This document shows, piece by piece, positions 48,810 to 61,553 of a DNA stretch of 64,000 bases (positions are counted from its first letter, which is position 1; every line of letters starts with the position of its first letter). Origin of the DNA: Tetrahymena thermophila SB210. Lineage: Eukaryota > Ciliophora > Oligohymenophorea > Hymenostomatida > Tetrahymenidae. Location: contig NW_002476212.1 of the NCBI RefSeq assembly GCF_000189635.1, positions 1,054,001-1,118,000 on the forward strand. Direction: 5' to 3'. The translations under genes and the position numbers were made by a program. The notes beneath the pieces are model-generated. The model saw only the letters and a list, made by a program, of their open reading frames with translations. It ran no database searches and was not told the origin of the DNA.

Positions 48810-51800
48810 ATGATATAATAGATTAAAAAATATTACAAATTCGAAGAAGTAAATATTTATTTTTTTATTATTATCCTTTTCATTTATTTTTATTAATAAA
48901 AAAAGTTTTTAAACTCTTCATTTTTATCTCATTAGGTTCTTCATATTGATCTATAGTATATTTAATTTATAAATATAATTTTTACTATTATTAATATTTT
49001 TTGTTTATTTAACTTTCAATTTATTTAAAAAAATAATTTCTAATAGAAATTCTCAAAATTTTTTAGCTATTTTAACTTAATTTAAATTTCTATTTTTAAT
49101 TATTTATCATTCCTTTTTTATTATTTTATATTATATTTTGTATTTACACTTACACTTGATCAAAACAGGTTTATTTGTTTTCGAATATAATATTTTGAAT
49201 TATAAAAGTTAATTTAAAATATTAAAGCTCATTTATTTTATTTTCCTTTTCTTTTTATTTTGTTTTGATTTTTTTTCATTTTTTTGTTAATTTAACTATC
49301 ATTTTATTTTCAAATTTTGCTTTTATTATTAATTAATCTTATTATTTCATATTTTTTCTTCATTTTTTCCTTCTAATTAATTATTTAATTAAATATTTTT
49401 TCTTCAAAATTTAAGCAATATCAAAAAATTTGATGAAGGAGGTGCAAGCTTAGGTACTGCTTTAGCAAATTGCATTAATCTCTCAAATTTGACACTTTAC
49501 CTTCCGTAAAAACAGTTTATTTGTTTTGGATTGTGATATTTTTAAATATAAAAACTAATTTAAAACAATAAAGCTATTTTTTCTTTTTCTTTTTATTGTG
49601 CTTGCTTGCTTTTTTTTCTTCTTTTTTTAGTAATTTAACTCATCATTTAATTTTCAACTTTTGCTTTTATTATTAATTAATTTATCTTATTATTTCATTT
49701 TTTTATTCTTCATTGTTTAAAATTAACTATTTAATGATATATGTTTTCTTAAATACTTAAAAAGTTGCAATTATATTGGTGACGAAGGTGCATCAGGCTT
49801 AGGTTCTTCTTTAGTAAATTGCATTAATCTCACAAATTTGACACTTCACCTTGAGTAAAAACAGTTTATTTATTTTGAATTATGATATTTTTGAATATAA
49901 AAACTAATATAAAAAAATAAAGCTCTTTTTTCTTTTTATTTATTGTGCTTGTTTGCTTTTTTTTCTTCTTTCTTTGTTAATTTAAGGGGGGGAGGCTTAA
50001 AAAAAGTTTCCCTAAAAAAAATCGTAACTTAGTAAATTGATTTTTAATAGTTCTTTGAAATAAAAATATTTGTATATCCCCCCCCCCCCCTTAAGTCATC
50101 ATTTTATTTTCAACTTTTGCTTTTATTATTAATTAATCTTATTATTTCATTTTTTTTCTTCATTTTTTATAATTAACTATTTAATAATATATTTTTTATT
50201 CAATATTTAAAAAGTCGCAATTAAATTAGTGTAATGGGTGCATTAGGCTTAGGTTCTGCTTTAGCAAATTGCATCAATCTCTCAAATTTGACACTTTACC
50301 TTTCGTAAAAACAGTTTATTTGTTTTGGGTTGTGATATTTTTAAATATAAAAATTAATTTAAAACAATAAAGTTATTTTTTCTTTTTATTTTTATTGTGC
50401 TTGTTTGTTTTTTTATTCTTTTTTTGTTAATTTAACTCATCATTTAATTTTCAACTTTTAGTTTTATTATTAATTAATTAATCTTATTATTTCATATTTT
50501 TTCTTCATTTTTTCATTCTATTTAAATATTTAATTATTTATTTTTTCCTCAATATTTAAAAAGTGAAAATTAAATAGGTGCAGAAGGTGCATCAGGCTTA
50601 GGTTCTGCATTAGCAAATTGCATTAATCTTTCAAATTTGACACTTAACCTAGAGTAAAAATAGTTTATTTGTTTTGAATTGTGATATTTTTAAATATAAA
50701 AACTAATTTAAAACAATAAAGCTTTTTTTTCTTTTTATTAAGCTTGTTTGCTTTTTTTTTTTTCATTCTTTGTTAATTTAATTCATCATTTTATATTCAA
50801 CTTTTGCTTTTATTATTACTTAATATTATTTCATATTATTTCTTCATTTTTTTCTTCATATTTCTTTATAATTAACTAATTAATTATATATTTTTTCTTC
50901 AATATTTAAAAAGTCGCAATTAAATTGGTGTAATAGGGGCATCAGGCTTAGGTTCTGCTTTAGCAAATTGTATTAATCTCTCAAATTTGTCACTTTATCT
51001 GAAGTAAAAACAATTTATTTGTTTTGGATTGTGATATTTTTAAATATAAAAATTAATTTAAAACAATAAAGTTATTTTTACTTTTTCTTTTTATTGTGCT
51101 TGCTTGCTTTTTTTTATCCTTTTTTTGTTAATTTAACTAATATTGTTTCTTCATTTTTTCATTCTATTTGAATTTTTAATAAAATATTTTTTCTTCAATA
51201 TTTAAAAAGTGAAAATTAAATGGGTGCAAAAGGTGCATCAGGCTTAGGTTCTACATTAGCAAATTGCATTAATCTCTCAAATTTGGCACTTTACCTTTCG
51301 TAAAAACAGTTTGTTTGTTTTGAATTGAGAAATTTTTAAATATAAAAACTGATTTAAAACAATAAAGCTTTTTTTTCTTTTTCTATTTATTGTACTTGTT
51401 TTTTTTTTACTTCATTCTTTTTTAATTTAATTGATTATTTATTTTCAAATTTTGCTTTTATTATTAATAAATTAATCTTATTATTTCATGTTTTTTCTTC
51501 ATTTTTTCCTTCTAATTAAATATTTAATTATATACTTTTTCTTCAATATTTAAAAAGTCGCAATTAAATGGGCGCAAAGGGTGCATCAGGCTTATGTTCT
51601 GCTTTAGCAAATTTCATTAATCTCCCAAATTTGACACTTGATCTTAGGTAAAAACAGTTTATTTTTTTTGGATTGTGATATTTTTAAATACAAAAACTGA
51701 TTTAAAACAACAAAACTATTTTTTCTGTTTTCTTTTTATTGTGCTTGCTTGCTGTTTTTTTTCTTTTTTTGTTAATTTAACTATCATTTTATTTTCAACT

Positions 51801-53349
51801 TTTACTTTTATTATTAATTAATTAATCTTATTATTTTGTATTTTTTCTTCATTTTTTCCTTCTAATTAAATATTTAATTATATATTTTTTCTTCAATATT
51901 TAAAAAGTCGCAATTAAATAGGTGCAAAGGGTGTATCTGGCTTAGGTTGTGCTTTAGCAAATTGCATTAATCTCTCAAATTTGACACTTAACTTAGAGTA
52001 AAAACAGTTTATTTTTTTTTGGATTGTGATATTTTTAAATATAAAAACTAATTTAAAACAATAAAGCTTTTTTTTGTTCTGATTGTGCTTTCTTGCTTTT
52101 TTTATTCTTTCTTTGTTAATTTAATTCATCTTTATATTTACAACTTTTGCTTTTATTATTAATTAATTAATCTTATTATTTCATATTTTTTCTTCATTAT
52201 TTATTTCTAATTAACTATTTAATTATATATTTTTTCTTCAATATTTAAAAAGTCAGAATTAAATTGATAATGAAGTTTCATAAAGCTTAGGTCCTGTTTT
52301 AGCAAATTGCTCTAATCTCTCAAGTTTGACACTTGATCTTAGGTAAAAACAGTTTATTTGTTTTGGATTGTGATATTTTTATAATTATAAAAACTAATAT
52401 AAAACAATAAAGCTCTTTTTCCTTTTTCTTTTTATTGTGCTTGTTTTTTTTCTTCTTCTTTCTGTTAATTTTATTCATCATTTTATTTTCAACTTTAGCT
52501 TTTATTTTTAATTAATATTTTTTCATATTATTTCTTCATTTTTTCCTTCTATTCTAATTAACTATTTAATAATATATTTTTTCTTAAATTTTAAAAAGTC
52601 AAAATTAAATTGGCAACAAAGGTGCATCAGGCTTAGGTTCTGATTTAGCAAATTGTATTAATCTCTCAAATTTGACCCTTAACCTTTAGTAAAAACTGTT
52701 TATTTGTTTTTGATTTTGAAATTTTTTAATTATAAAACTAAATTAAAAAAAACTAACTCATTTGATTTATTTATTTGTTTATTATCTTATTATTTTTTAT
52801 TTTACATGTATTTTTTCTTTTCTTTTTGTTAATTTAATTCATTTTTACATTTTTAACTCTTGCTTTTATTATTAATTAATCCATTTCTTATTATTTCATA
52901 TTATTTCTTCATTTTTTCCTTCTAACTCACTAATTTTTTGTTCAATATTTAAAAAGGGAAAATAAAATTGGTGTTGAAGGTGCATTAGGCTTAGGTTCTG
53001 CTTTAGCAAATTGCTGTAATCTCTCAAATTTGAAACTTAACCTTTAAAGACAATTTTTTTAATTGTAATATTTTTAATTATAAAAACTAATTTAAAACAA
53101 TAAATATCTTTTAATTTTATTTTATTTATTTTTCTTTATCTTTTTTATTCTTCTAATTTTTTTTATTTATTAATTTAAGAAATAATTATTAACTAAAAAT
53201 TAATTTTATTTCATATTTATTTGAAATTTACACTAATTTTTAATAAAAGTCATAAGCCAGCATTAATGAATAAATCATAAAAGTTCAAAGTAATAAGCAA
53301 ATGTCTTAAATCAAAAAGATTAGTTATCTTTCAAATATAATTCGACTGA
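48810..53349 (+). CDS. Leucine-rich-repeat protein, one 90-bp exon per repeat
   Basis: Exons: 48810-48848, 48936-48955, ten of 90 bases (49416-49505, 49765-49854, 50215-50304, 50564-50653, 50914-51003, 51210-51299, 51558-51647, 51908-51997, 52253-52342, 52599-52688), 52957-53064 and 53250-53349 (388 residues). It starts MIQQIKKYYKFEE, passes a 20-base exon coding VLHIDL, then carries eleven RNI-like repeats with consensus NQIG-GASGLGSALANCINLSNLTL. The tail is MNKSQKFKVISKCLKSKRLV. All 90-base exons start in phase 2 and keep the frame. Likely a protein-binding solenoid; partner unknown. The middle is certain; the first two exons and the last splice are inferred, since repeat 11 lacks the usual GTAAAAAC donor and a GTAATA 18 bases later is used in the model. 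It could be a partly decayed gene. Confidence 0.75.
49145..49165 (+). pseudogene. Vestige of an extra LRR exon
   Basis: TTTACACTTACACTTGATCA followed by AAACAGGTTTATTTG matches the 3' end of the LRR exons and the start of their introns, but GTAAAAAC is changed to CAAAAC and the rest of the exon is missing. It sits inside the second intron of the model, so an earlier repeat was lost. Confidence 0.5.
49986..50090. mobile_element. 105-bp insertion flanked by TTAA with G7/C13 ends, in an LRR intron
   Basis: The intron between LRR repeats 2 and 3 is about 100 bases longer than its homologous neighbours. The extra DNA begins with seven G, ends with thirteen C, and TTAA stands on both sides (49982-49985, 50091-50094). 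The other introns have a single TTAA at the equivalent place (TTAATTTAACTCATCATTTA). A TTAA duplication is the hallmark of piggyBac-type insertion, although the homopolymer ends are not a classical terminal repeat. No coding capacity. Confidence 0.65.
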
Positions 53350-54213
53350 TAATAAATAAGTGGCGAAAAAAGGATGATTAAATATTTGAATAATAGAATT
53401 TAATATGTTTTATTATATATTTTTTTGAAAAAGCATTTTTAACCTAAAATATAGATACCTAAATAGATAGATAGATTTTATTATTGTTTTTTATATTTTT
53501 ATAAATAAAACCATATAAATTAATAAATAATTTACAAAAAACAAAAAAATTAAATTTACTTTAATAAATTAATATCATATTAAGGAATTTATTTTTTATT
53601 TATCTTGATTAATTAGATGAAATTTTTAATGATAATATGTTTGTTGAAAAATTGAATTTTTAAGGACTATTCATGTAAAATTTATTGTAGGTTGAATAGG
53701 ATACGACACATCTTTATAAAGGATTTAATGTCATTACATTTACAGCTTATGGTGGGTAAGTAAAATTTTTAATTAATATTAGTTGTTTTTTAACTAAAAA
53801 TGGAGGTTTCCTTTTCAAATTTAGCAAAAAATTAAAATTTCTTTTTCAAACATTTTTTTAAAATGAATCTAATTCTCAAAGTTATTGAAGTTTATAATAC
53901 CTACCTACAACTAATATTTTTCTCTATCTATTTTTTAAATATTAAATTTTAATCTTTAAATTGTTGATATTTATTTATCTACGAGAATAAAATAGAAATA
54001 ATAATTTTAACAGGACTTGAATAAAAAAGTTATTATAAAAAGAATTTAATATTTCAGTATTTATAAAATTTAAAGTTATTATTAATTAAAAAGTGCTTTA
54101 ATTATCCCGATAATTGGAAAGATCTTTTAAATTTCAAATCTTAAAATATTAAAAAAAAGAGTGGGAAAATAAAGAGGTAGAAACAATTTATAGAGTAACA
54201 CAATATTGAAAAA
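53350..54213. other. Spacer with weak coding hint
   Basis: Mostly AT-rich. A short stretch near 53690-53760 (TATGGTGGGTAAGTAAAA) has a splice-donor-like end but no start or partner exon that I could support. Confidence 0.45.
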
Positions 54214-55929
54214 ATGCCAGGCAATGATGATGATGATGGATTTGATGACTTCATTAATTAATTGAAGGAAAAAAAGGAGCATTTAAAAGTGAAATTATAG
54301 GGAGGAAGCGAAGAAATTCGCAAGCCCAAAAAGCCATTAACTATCTTTTTAAGATTCCACATGGAGAAGTTTAATTAAATAAAAATGAAAAATCAAGATT
54401 GGACACCTAATATGATAACTCAATATTTAAAGAAGCAATGGGAGAGCATGAGTGAGGCTTAAAAAGAAAGATATATCTAGACCTACGAATAGGATTTTAA
54501 AAAGTATAATAAGTTAATTGACCTTTACAACAAGCTCACTCTTAAACCTAAGAAACCTATTACTCCTTATTTTTAATTTTTTTCTGAAAATATTGAAGTA
54601 TATTTAAAGAATTACCCTGAAAAATCGCATAATGAAATCACTAAATTGATTGGAGATGATTGGAATAATTTTGATTCCAAAAAAAAAAGTGAGATGAAAA
54701 AAGATTATGAAAAATAGAAGCAACTTTATGAAGTCTAGTTACAAAAATTTAAGTAAAGAGAAAATAACTATATAAAATATGATGACTATAATCAAAAACT
54801 AGAAGATTATGAAAAGGAGTTAGAAGAAGAATTAGATAATATCCGTTCTAAATTCCCAAAAGTTGCATCAACCATTCCAAAAAAGAAAAATTAGAAATAG
54901 AATTCAAAAGATAAATAAAATTTAAAGGATGAAAAACAACAATAGAAGGATGAAAGCGAACAAGAATAGGAAGATCTTGAAGTGAAAATTGAAGAAGAAG
55001 ACGAACAAGGTTTAGATAAAGAAGATGAGGATGAAGGATAAGAAGAAGAAGAAAATTTATCAAATGAAAGTGATTAAAAAAGAAATAAAAGCAAATCAAA
55101 AAGTAAGAAAGTTTAAAAGGAGACCTAAAAAGCTTCAAATAATAAAAGAGAGTAAAAAGAGTAAAAGTTAAAAGAAAAATCAGATAATAAAATAGATAAA
55201 GCCATTAAAGCAGCATAAGAAGAGGGCAGATCAGGATTAAGAAAGAGGGAAGCAACTAAATAAACTAAAACTTAAGAAAATGAAAATAAATAAGTAGAAA
55301 GAAGTGTATCTAAATCCTTAAAAACAAGATCATCTTCTAAAAAAGCATAAGAGCATACTAAAATGAAAAGATCAAGATCTTAAATTGCACTTAAACAGTA
55401 ATAAGAAAAAGAGGAATCAAGTAAATAAGTGCCATAAGTAGCTAAAAGATCATCATCTTAATAGTCTTAAAATGTTACTTCTAAAGATAGTTAACAAAAA
55501 AAAACAAAGAATTAGGAAGCATCCAGATCTTCAACTAGAATTAAAGAGTAGAAGCTCAATGTAAAGAAAGAAGCATCAAAAAAGGTTGAAAATGATAAAA
55601 AGAAAGATGAAAAGAAAAAAGAAGTTTAAAGAGAAAGTTTAAAAAATATAAAAATCTTAAAAAGAAAGAATAAAGATAGAGATGCACAAGATGATGAAGT
55701 AGAAGAAGATATCGAAGAGACTGTTCAAAAAAAATAAAAACTTGTTCAAGAAAAAATTATCACACACATATTAGGAATGAGAGAATATAGAGGCAAAGTT
55801 AAATATTTATTAAGATTGAAAAATGATGAGTAATACTGGGCTAAGAGAGATGATCCTATTTTTAACGAAAATAAAAACCAATAAAAGTTGTCTGTATTCT
55901 TAAAGTAAATTAAAAAACAAAAAAAGTGA
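54214..55929 (+). CDS. Two-HMG-box protein with chromodomain-like C-terminus
   Basis: It encodes 571 residues in one exon. The acidic start PGNDDDDGFDD is followed by HMG box A (about 40-103: KPLTIFLRFHMEKF, DWTPNMITQYLKKQWESM, KERYIQTYEQDFKKY) and HMG box B (about 113-178: KPITPYFQFFSENI, YPEKSHNEITKLIGDDW, KKDYEKQKQLY). Then comes a coiled coil, an acidic patch (EEEDEQGLDKEDEDEG), a long Lys/Ser-rich basic region, and a C-terminal module EKIITHILGMREYRGKVKYL-LRLKNDEQYWAKRDDP that looks like a chromodomain. A nuclear DNA-bending and chromatin-binding role is expected. Box A keeps the conserved Trp/aromatic core. The HMG part is firm; the chromodomain call rests on the GKVKYLLRLK strand and following W. 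Confidence 0.86.
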
Positions 55930-56973
55930 AACAACCTTCGTTCCTTATTCAAAAAAAAAAATCTAGCAATAAATTAATAAATTCTAAGAACTACTTATTG
56001 ATTGACTTTTCTAAAGAGATATTTTAGAAAAGAATATTTAATATAATATTGATATAGGTAATTTATCATAAATAAATAAAATAAGTAAGGAATGTATAAA
56101 TCAATCAATAAGTTCATGTAAATAAATCTATGGTTTATAAATTTCAATTATATTTAGCAATTTTATTTCATTTACAATTAAATTTCTACATTTAAAAAAT
56201 TTTAATACCAAAAATGAATTTGGAAAATATAAAATATATTTATGTTCTCCTAAAAATCTATCTTATTTTATTTTTTAAATTGCTTTTTAATAATATATTA
56301 TTAAAATAAAATTTAATTATTCAGCAAATTCAAATATTAGATTTTATTATTTATTAGAGATTTATTTATTTTTTAAAATTTACTCATTCAAAAATCTTTC
56401 ATATTTTTTTTTTGCTAACTTTAATTAGATTATAAGATTAAAATTTAATTTTAGGCAAATATTAAATCAAATCAAATGAAAATATAATTAATTACTTTTA
56501 TCTTTATTTTATTTTATTTTATTTAAAATTTAAATTAATTCATGAAATATAAAATTTATTTTTGTTTAATTATTAAAATATATCGCATTTTTTTTAATTA
56601 AATATTTTTATTTGACTTACAAAATTAAAATTTTATTTTAAGCATTCAATTATTTCTTTAAAAAATAATTATTTTATTTATTATTTTTGTAATAATTTTA
56701 TTTTTAATAAGAAAGAATTATTAAAATAAATTACAGAATTTATAGAGAAAATGTAAAGATTAAACAATTTTAATAGATAAATTTCAAAGTAGATTAAAAA
56801 TATAATTAAATAATTTGAGAGGGTTTTGAATTTAGAAATTATGAATAGGAAAATGAGAATACAATACAATTTTACATAGATTTTTATTGATGATAGGAAT
56901 AATTAAGATAGTTAATTTAGTATTTGTTAGGAAAAATGTTACAATTATTAGATTAAAGAATATGATTGATTAG
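55930..56973. other. Spacer between convergent genes
   Basis: About 1 kb of AT-rich DNA lies between the HMG gene and the minus-strand glycosyltransferase-like gene. It should hold both 3' ends. No gene seen. Confidence 0.6.
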
Positions 56974-58409
56974 TCAGAGAAGGAATTTATTAAAATATTT
57001 TATTTCATCTTTAGATTCTTTACTATCATTATTTCTTAAATGAATTTACCCTTAAGAATCCATATATAAATTCTATATTTAACGATTCAAAATTTATATT
57101 GAAGCAAGAATATTTTAAGTTTAATTTTCTTAGTTTAGAGATTCAACTTAAATTTAGCAATTTATATATGATTATTAATTATCAGATTTAAAATAAATTT
57201 ATTCAATTTTTTTAAAAATTCTAATTGATTCTTCACTAAGATAACTAGAAAATAAATTTGTGAATTAGCCGTATAAACAGAGAGATAAAAACGTTTCTTC
57301 AAAACCTGTAACAAAAATATCTACTAAATTATTGTATTCAGTAAAAAAATCTTTTCTAAAAGCCCAAGCTTTGCCTCCTTCAAAGTATTGCTAAAATTAT
57401 TATAGATCAATTTGCTAGCCATTATGGATATTCTCAAAATAATTTACTATTCCATACTTGTAAGATAATTACCGACTATTTGACGTTATTTCTTTGCAAG
57501 TATCAAATAGTTAAATTATCTTACTTTATCTTAAACAATCCTAAGCTTTTTCTACCCATTTATCATCTAGAAATTAAACATTATAGTCAACTATGCCTAT
57601 CCATTCCCATGACTCAGGGAGTTTTTTCAAAACCTTTTTTAAATAAATACATTTCATTTGTTTATTAATTAATTTATTTTAAAATGTATAAACTAAAATA
57701 TAAATTCAGTTGATTCAAATAATAAGTTCTATTTATTCTAAATAATATTATTTACTTAATTTAAGACATTAAATCTAATGAAGATAGGGTCTTCAAGTCT
57801 TACTTAGAAATTATATGGTTAGAAGTTCTCTTCTGTTACTAAAAAAGGTGATGAAATAGATGCAAATTCAATAGTAATAATTCTGCATCCAGACAATTCC
57901 ATCTTTTAAACAAACTAATTATACAAGTCAATTTTTTGACTACTCATAGTCGGTGTGTATATGCTAGTTATGATATAAAAATTTTTCATAGAAGATCTTA
58001 ACAAGTTGCTTTCTTTGGAGAATCTAGATCTCCCAACAAAATCACCTATACTCTCATGTTATTATTACATCTTTTGAATTATATCTTTTTCTTTATATGG
58101 GACTAGCCCAGAAATAAAGCTGTTGCATTCAGTAACATTGTTCTTAGAACCTGAAAGAAAGCCTATTTCATGCGGAGAAGACCCACTTTAAGCAGGAGTT
58201 GATGCTAAACTATTTCTATTTGTTTAAGGCTGTGTTAGGCCATTCATATTAATAAAATTGTTTTGATTTTTGCTTTAAGTCATTTTGCTATAATTAGGAT
58301 CTACAAGTGAATTTTTTTTAGAATCTTAAGGGATTGGAGCAGGAATATTTAAACCTATTCTCTCCAATTCAGAATCTCTCGTATTCTCATTTTGGCAGCA
58401 GTTTCCCAT
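56974..58409 (-). CDS. Putative glycosyltransferase-like protein with N-terminal MGNCC
   Basis: The minus-strand exons are 58409-57756 and 57633-56974 (437 residues, one 122-base intron). It starts MGNCCQN, a typical N-myristoylation (Gly2) plus palmitoylation (Cys4, Cys5) signal, so it would sit on the cytosolic face of a membrane. After a Ser/Asn-rich region, residues about 165-420 look like a GT-A-type fold: FYIITSIYTPTMSSQKIDLY, CRIITIEFASI, LPESWEWIGIVDYNVQFLDDKW (usual acidic D-x-D site reads DYN here), FEGGKAWAFRKDFF, VDIFVTGFEETFLSL and a late IHLRN. The family is a judgement from pattern order; loss of the second Asp of D-x-D makes activity uncertain. Confidence 0.55.
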
Positions 58410-59757
58410 AAAAATATTTTAGTATTACTTAAATTTTTAGCTTAAAATAAATAAATGATGTTCCAAACAAATTGTTGTTATTTTCTATCTCTCTATCAAA
58501 TCAAAAGTTTTAATCAAATTTAAACAAAATTTATTATGACTAATTTTTTTGCAAATCTAAATGCCAAATTTTAAAAATAATTCATGAAAATTGTTAGTTG
58601 AAATAGCTAAAAAGATAAAAAGTGTACAGTGTAACAGGATTATGATATTATTTATCAAAAATCAATGATAATAAGGTTAAATTTACAATATTCCTTAAAC
58701 CTTTTGTTTAATTACATGTAACTAACTGATACAGCAACTACTTATTTTGAAATTGGTTTTTGAGATATGTAGAATTTAGTAAAAGTAAGTTTTAAAATAC
58801 AATTAAAATTAAATTATCATTTATTTTTAGCTTAGAAGTATATTGTTTAAAAAATTAATAAAGTAAAGTTGTTTTTGTTTTCTTTCTTTAAAAAAAGCTA
58901 TCAAAAAATTAAGTCAAATACATCAAAAATAATTTCAATAGCTATCATTTATTTTACTATTGTTTGGTATAAATCAAATTTTTGATGCTTAAAAATTCAC
59001 AAATAAAAATGGAAAATTAAAATTAATGTAATATATTTTAAAAATATAAAAAGAATTTTTTATTCACTATTAAATTAACCAAATTTGAAGAAAAATTATT
59101 TATTGCATCGAAAAAGTTTATTCTTAAAATGTTTTAAGAGTTGCTAAATCAAAAAAAAATGCCATAATTGAAATTTAATGGCTTATTTTAGTAATGATTT
59201 GAATATTTAATTAAATTTAATAAAAAAGGAAACAAATTTTTAGAAAATAAATATTTTATTTATTAGAAAGAGGGAATTTTATATTAATATTGGATTTAAT
59301 TTTATTTAGGATTTACAAATTATCTAAAAAAAGTTTTTCACATTTAAAAATATTTAAAACTAAATCTTATAATAAAAATATTATTGTTAAGAATTTATTT
59401 TACTTCCAATTTTATTTATTGTCAACCATATTCAAATCAACAAAATAATATTTATTTGAATTATTAAGTTCATTTTAGTTTACAACAATCTCTTTACAAA
59501 ATTTTTAATTTAAAAAAAAATGTATTTGCTTAAAAAATTTCAAAAATTTCATTTAAAACCATTGTAAAATATAACATTATCGTTGGTTGCTTAGAAAAAA
59601 AAGATATTGTTATCACTTTAATAAAATTTAATAATTTATTTTCACATAAAATAAGTAAAAAAATATAATTTAAAATTTATTTTAAAAATTGATCAAATTA
59701 TAAATAATTATTCATTTTTTATGAAAGAATTTGTTTAGTTAGTTAGTGATTTTTTAA
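58410..59757. other. Spacer between two minus-strand genes
   Basis: AT-rich, with no coding texture. It should contain the promoter of the glycosyltransferase-like gene (right of 58409) and the 3' end of the next gene. Confidence 0.6.
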
Positions 59758-61553
59758 TCATTTTACTGATAGATTTTAATTATGTAAACGATCATTTTAC
59801 TGATTTTAATTTCCAAAGTTTTTACTCTTGAAAAAGTTGACTCTTTCAGGGAGAGTATAATATACTTTATGATTACTATCATTATCAGATTTTTGAGAAA
59901 GATTTCTTTGATGAACTTACTTCAAAATAATTTTACTACCTGGTAATTGATTCTAAATAATCATTTCTCTATCAGATATCAAAGCCTATTATTTAAACCC
60001 TTGTTAATTGCTAAGTTGAGCCTTTATTTTTTAAGTTTGAATTTTTTCTAAATCTTTCATAAGCATATTAGATTTGTAAAAGTGATTGAAGCCATCTGAT
60101 TTTGTCTTATTTAAATACTGTGTTGAACCTTAATAATTTAGATGACTTAAATTAGATCTATTACTTAGACACTGCATGTTTAAGTCACTGCCTACTATTT
60201 CATTTTAAATCATTTAATCATTACTTTCTTAATGATTTACTTAATTTAATTATTATTGATAGTTGCTATAATTTTTATAATTAGTATAGGCCATTAGCTA
60301 TTCGAAATTGCTCTTTGACTAGTTTTTATCTGGGACGTCCATTTATAAATTATTGTGGATTTCTCTTTCTTGTAATTGTTATTATTCAGAACTTGGCATT
60401 TAAGAAAATAATTTTGAAGTGGTTTTTCTAAATTGCTTCCATCCATTTGTCTACATCATTTCTTCATTAACAAGACTAGATTTGGACTGAGAGTTACCAA
60501 TACGATTCTACCAAGACTACCTTAATCTATTATTTGCATGAATCACGTTAGGTTATTAAGTATATTCATTGATCTAAGCCTTTAAAAATCCCATTGTGTA
60601 GGTCTTAGATTTTTCTGTGTATGGTTTTTTTACAAACGGAGGATTTATTTTTAGAGGCGTAAACAATCTTAATTAAGGATTTTCAAGATTTTTCAATTCT
60701 AACTTGCTAGGAATCTTGAGTGCAAATTTTTCTTATATTAATAGATTCTCCCTCTTTTGATAGACAGAGGGCGTTTTTGTAAAGTTATTTTTATTGGTTG
60801 ATGAATAAATCAAAGCTTAGTTTTCATTTGATTATGTTGAAATGTTTTTAGTCTAATCATCTTAGTGTTTATATTAGCAAAATTTATCCTATTATGCGTT
60901 TATTGGTGCTTTGTATTAAAATTAGCTATCATTAGTATTTAAAAAATCACTTTCTATCTGCTAGCATTAGTTTGAATTTTAGTACATTAAGAAGTTGTCT
61001 TCCAATTCTTACTAACATTTTTATTGTTTTAAAGTTGATTTTTGTATTAATTTTTTAACTCTTGAATCTACAGGACTCCAATAATCTTGCTATATCTAGA
61101 TTGGCCTTTTGATTATATTGTTTTTCAAAGAGTTTGCATTGAGAGTGTATTTAGAGCTCTTCTGCTAAATTTCATTTTATCTTTACTAATTATTTTCTAA
61201 ATTATTCATTCCAAAATTAGTAGTTTTCAACATTATGTTTGCTTCTTTACCAAGATATTGTATAGATTATGAGTAACTAAGAGGAGTTTACTAAACTTTT
61301 TGTTCACTCTTTTGCTTCAATATGTCTTGATAGCATTTAAATTAAATCAAATCCAAGCTTTCAGCCATATCTACTTGAGATGGGCTCTAAACTAAATTTT
61401 TAATCTCATCTTGTATACCATTAAAAAATCTATTTTTTAAAATACAAATCTAAACATATATCTAATCATTTTTTTAAATAAATTTGAATATTTTAAAATT
61501 AAAATCAAGCTTTACGGCCTATTTTGGCTGTGTTTAGGTTGGGAATAGTACAT
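59758..61553 (-). CDS. Gln/Asn/Ser-rich hypothetical protein
   Basis: The minus-strand exons are 61553-61516 and 61429-59758 (569 residues, one 86-base intron). A short first exon (MYYSQPKHSQNR) joins FFNGIQDEIKNLVQSPSQVD, which reads well through the splice and completes a Pro codon. The rest is mostly disordered in composition, with some denser patches: DYWSPVDSRVKKLIQK, LRLFTPLKINPPFVKKPYT, SYKTYTMGF-type sequence and NGWKQFRKTTSKLF. Many Gln are TAA/TAG. No domain, signal peptide or membrane segment recognised. If the first exon is wrong, the next in-frame ATG is at 61368 (MAESLDLIQ). Function unknown. Confidence 0.68.

Noticed and set aside
49416-53046. Regularly spaced repeats resembling a repeat array such as CRISPR
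   Set aside because: The repeated units are 90-base LRR-coding exons with homologous introns; the organism is a eukaryote.
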